A DNA stretch of 24,243 bases from Pseudomonadota bacterium (lineage in GTDB: Bacteria > Pseudomonadota > Gammaproteobacteria > Burkholderiales > Burkholderiaceae_B): assembly GCA_023388835.1 (NCBI GenBank), contig JAEWFK010000089.1:1-24243 (forward strand), in the 5' to 3' direction. Below are positions 23,819-24,243 of this stretch, one piece after another. How positions within the stretch are numbered: position 1 is the stretch's first letter; every line of letters starts with the position of its first letter. Under the pieces are notes generated by a model. That model was not told where the DNA came from and did no database searches. It was given only the letters and a program-made list of their open reading frames with translations. The position numbers were made by a program, and so were the translations under genes.

Positions 23819-24243
23819 ATGAAAGCCGCCTGGTACAGTCGCAACGGCGACGCACACGACGTCATCACGGTCGGTGAGCAGCCCACCCCGCGACCGGAAG
23901 CCGGGCAAGTGCGGGTGCGCCTGGCCACTTCCGGCGTCAATCCGTCAGACGTCAAGTCCCGGCAGCACCGGCCTGTACCCAACGGCCTTTGCGTTCCGCA
24001 CAGCGACGGGGCCGGCATCATCGATGCCGTGGGCGCCGGGGTTGATCAGGCGCTCGTGGGTCGGCGCGTATGGGTGTGGAACGGTCAGTGGCAACGGGCC
24101 TTGGGCACCTGCGCAGAATATATCGTCGTTCCGCAATCCCAGGCTGTGCCATTGCCCGACACGACCGACTATGCCGCTGGTGCCTGCCTGGGCATTCCGG
24201 CGCTCACAGCGTGCCGGGCAGTGCAACTGCTGGGCGACATCCA
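23819..24243 (+). CDS. Quinone oxidoreductase-like MDR dehydrogenase; 3' end cut by window edge
   Basis: The first 141 codons of a medium-chain dehydrogenase/reductase. The GroES-like N-terminal domain is clear: MKAAWYSRNGDAHDVI, VRVRLATSGVNPSDVKSR, PHSDGAGIIDAVGAGV and GTCAEYIVVPQSQAVPLPD, followed by the start of the linker helix (GIPALTACRAV). The usual catalytic zinc cysteine is replaced by the NPSD motif seen in NADPH:quinone oxidoreductases and zeta-crystallins, so a zinc-independent NADPH reductase is expected. The nucleotide-binding half lies beyond the window. It begins 19 nt after the Bug gene with GGAG about 12 nt upstream, in the same orientation, so it likely shares the transcript. 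Its substrate cannot be inferred. Confidence 0.92.
   Translation, partial: MKAAWYSRNGDAHDVITVGEQPTPRPEAGQVRVRLATSGVNPSDVKSRQHRPVPNGLCVPHSDGAGIIDAVGAGVDQALVGRRVWVWNGQWQRALGTCAEYIVVPQSQAVPLPDTTDYAAGACLGIPALTACRAVQLLGDI

Overview
The window is a chromosomal segment of a betaproteobacterium, most likely in the Burkholderiales family Alcaligenaceae (Bordetella/Achromobacter/Pusillimonas-like). This rests on the fairly high GC content, close protein spacing, a Bug-family solute-binding protein, the gcvT-gcvH-gcvP order behind a tandem glycine riboswitch, and the mrp/metG divergent arrangement. The genus is an inference. I saw no rRNA or tRNA gene, insertion sequence, CRISPR array, phage gene or attachment site. 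Coding density is high and long open frames opposite the real genes are shadows.

Region 1 (1-4680, minus strand) is the glycine cleavage operon: a tandem two-aptamer glycine riboswitch with a terminator-like hairpin, then gcvT, gcvH and gcvP. GcvP runs off the left edge, probably only a few residues from its end. Together these genes make the T, H and P proteins that degrade glycine and feed methylene-tetrahydrofolate; the L protein is not in the window.

Region 2 (4773-15477, minus strand) is a tightly packed six-gene run: mrp/apbC (Fe-S carrier ATPase), tamA and tamB (outer-membrane/periplasm-spanning transport and assembly module), dcd (dCTP deaminase), a large PLP-dependent arginine/lysine/ornithine decarboxylase, and an HI0933/BaiN-family flavoprotein. 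mrp-tamA is separated by 3 nt, tamA/tamB overlaps by 1 nt, and decarboxylase/flavoprotein overlaps by 4 nt. A 77-nt gap before dcd is the natural place for an internal promoter.

Region 3 (15559-19020, plus strand) diverges from mrp and holds a small membrane protein of unknown function, metG (methionyl-tRNA synthetase with C-terminal tRNA-binding domain) and a cation diffusion facilitator. The end of the transporter gene overlaps, tail to tail, the end of a minus-strand AraC-family regulator.

Region 4 (18972-24243) looks accessory and metabolic: the AraC regulator diverges from a plus-strand run of an SLC10A7/Rch1-like (SBF_like) transporter, an atypical gamma-glutamyltransferase-fold hydrolase, a Bug-family periplasmic binding protein and a quinone-oxidoreductase-like dehydrogenase cut by the right edge. 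It reads as an uptake-and-hydrolysis cluster for an unknown, probably amide-containing, small molecule. A pair of tandem 20-bp imperfect repeats just upstream of the hydrolase start is the most unusual non-coding element there. This cluster is the best candidate for undescribed biology in the window; the rest is conserved core genome.
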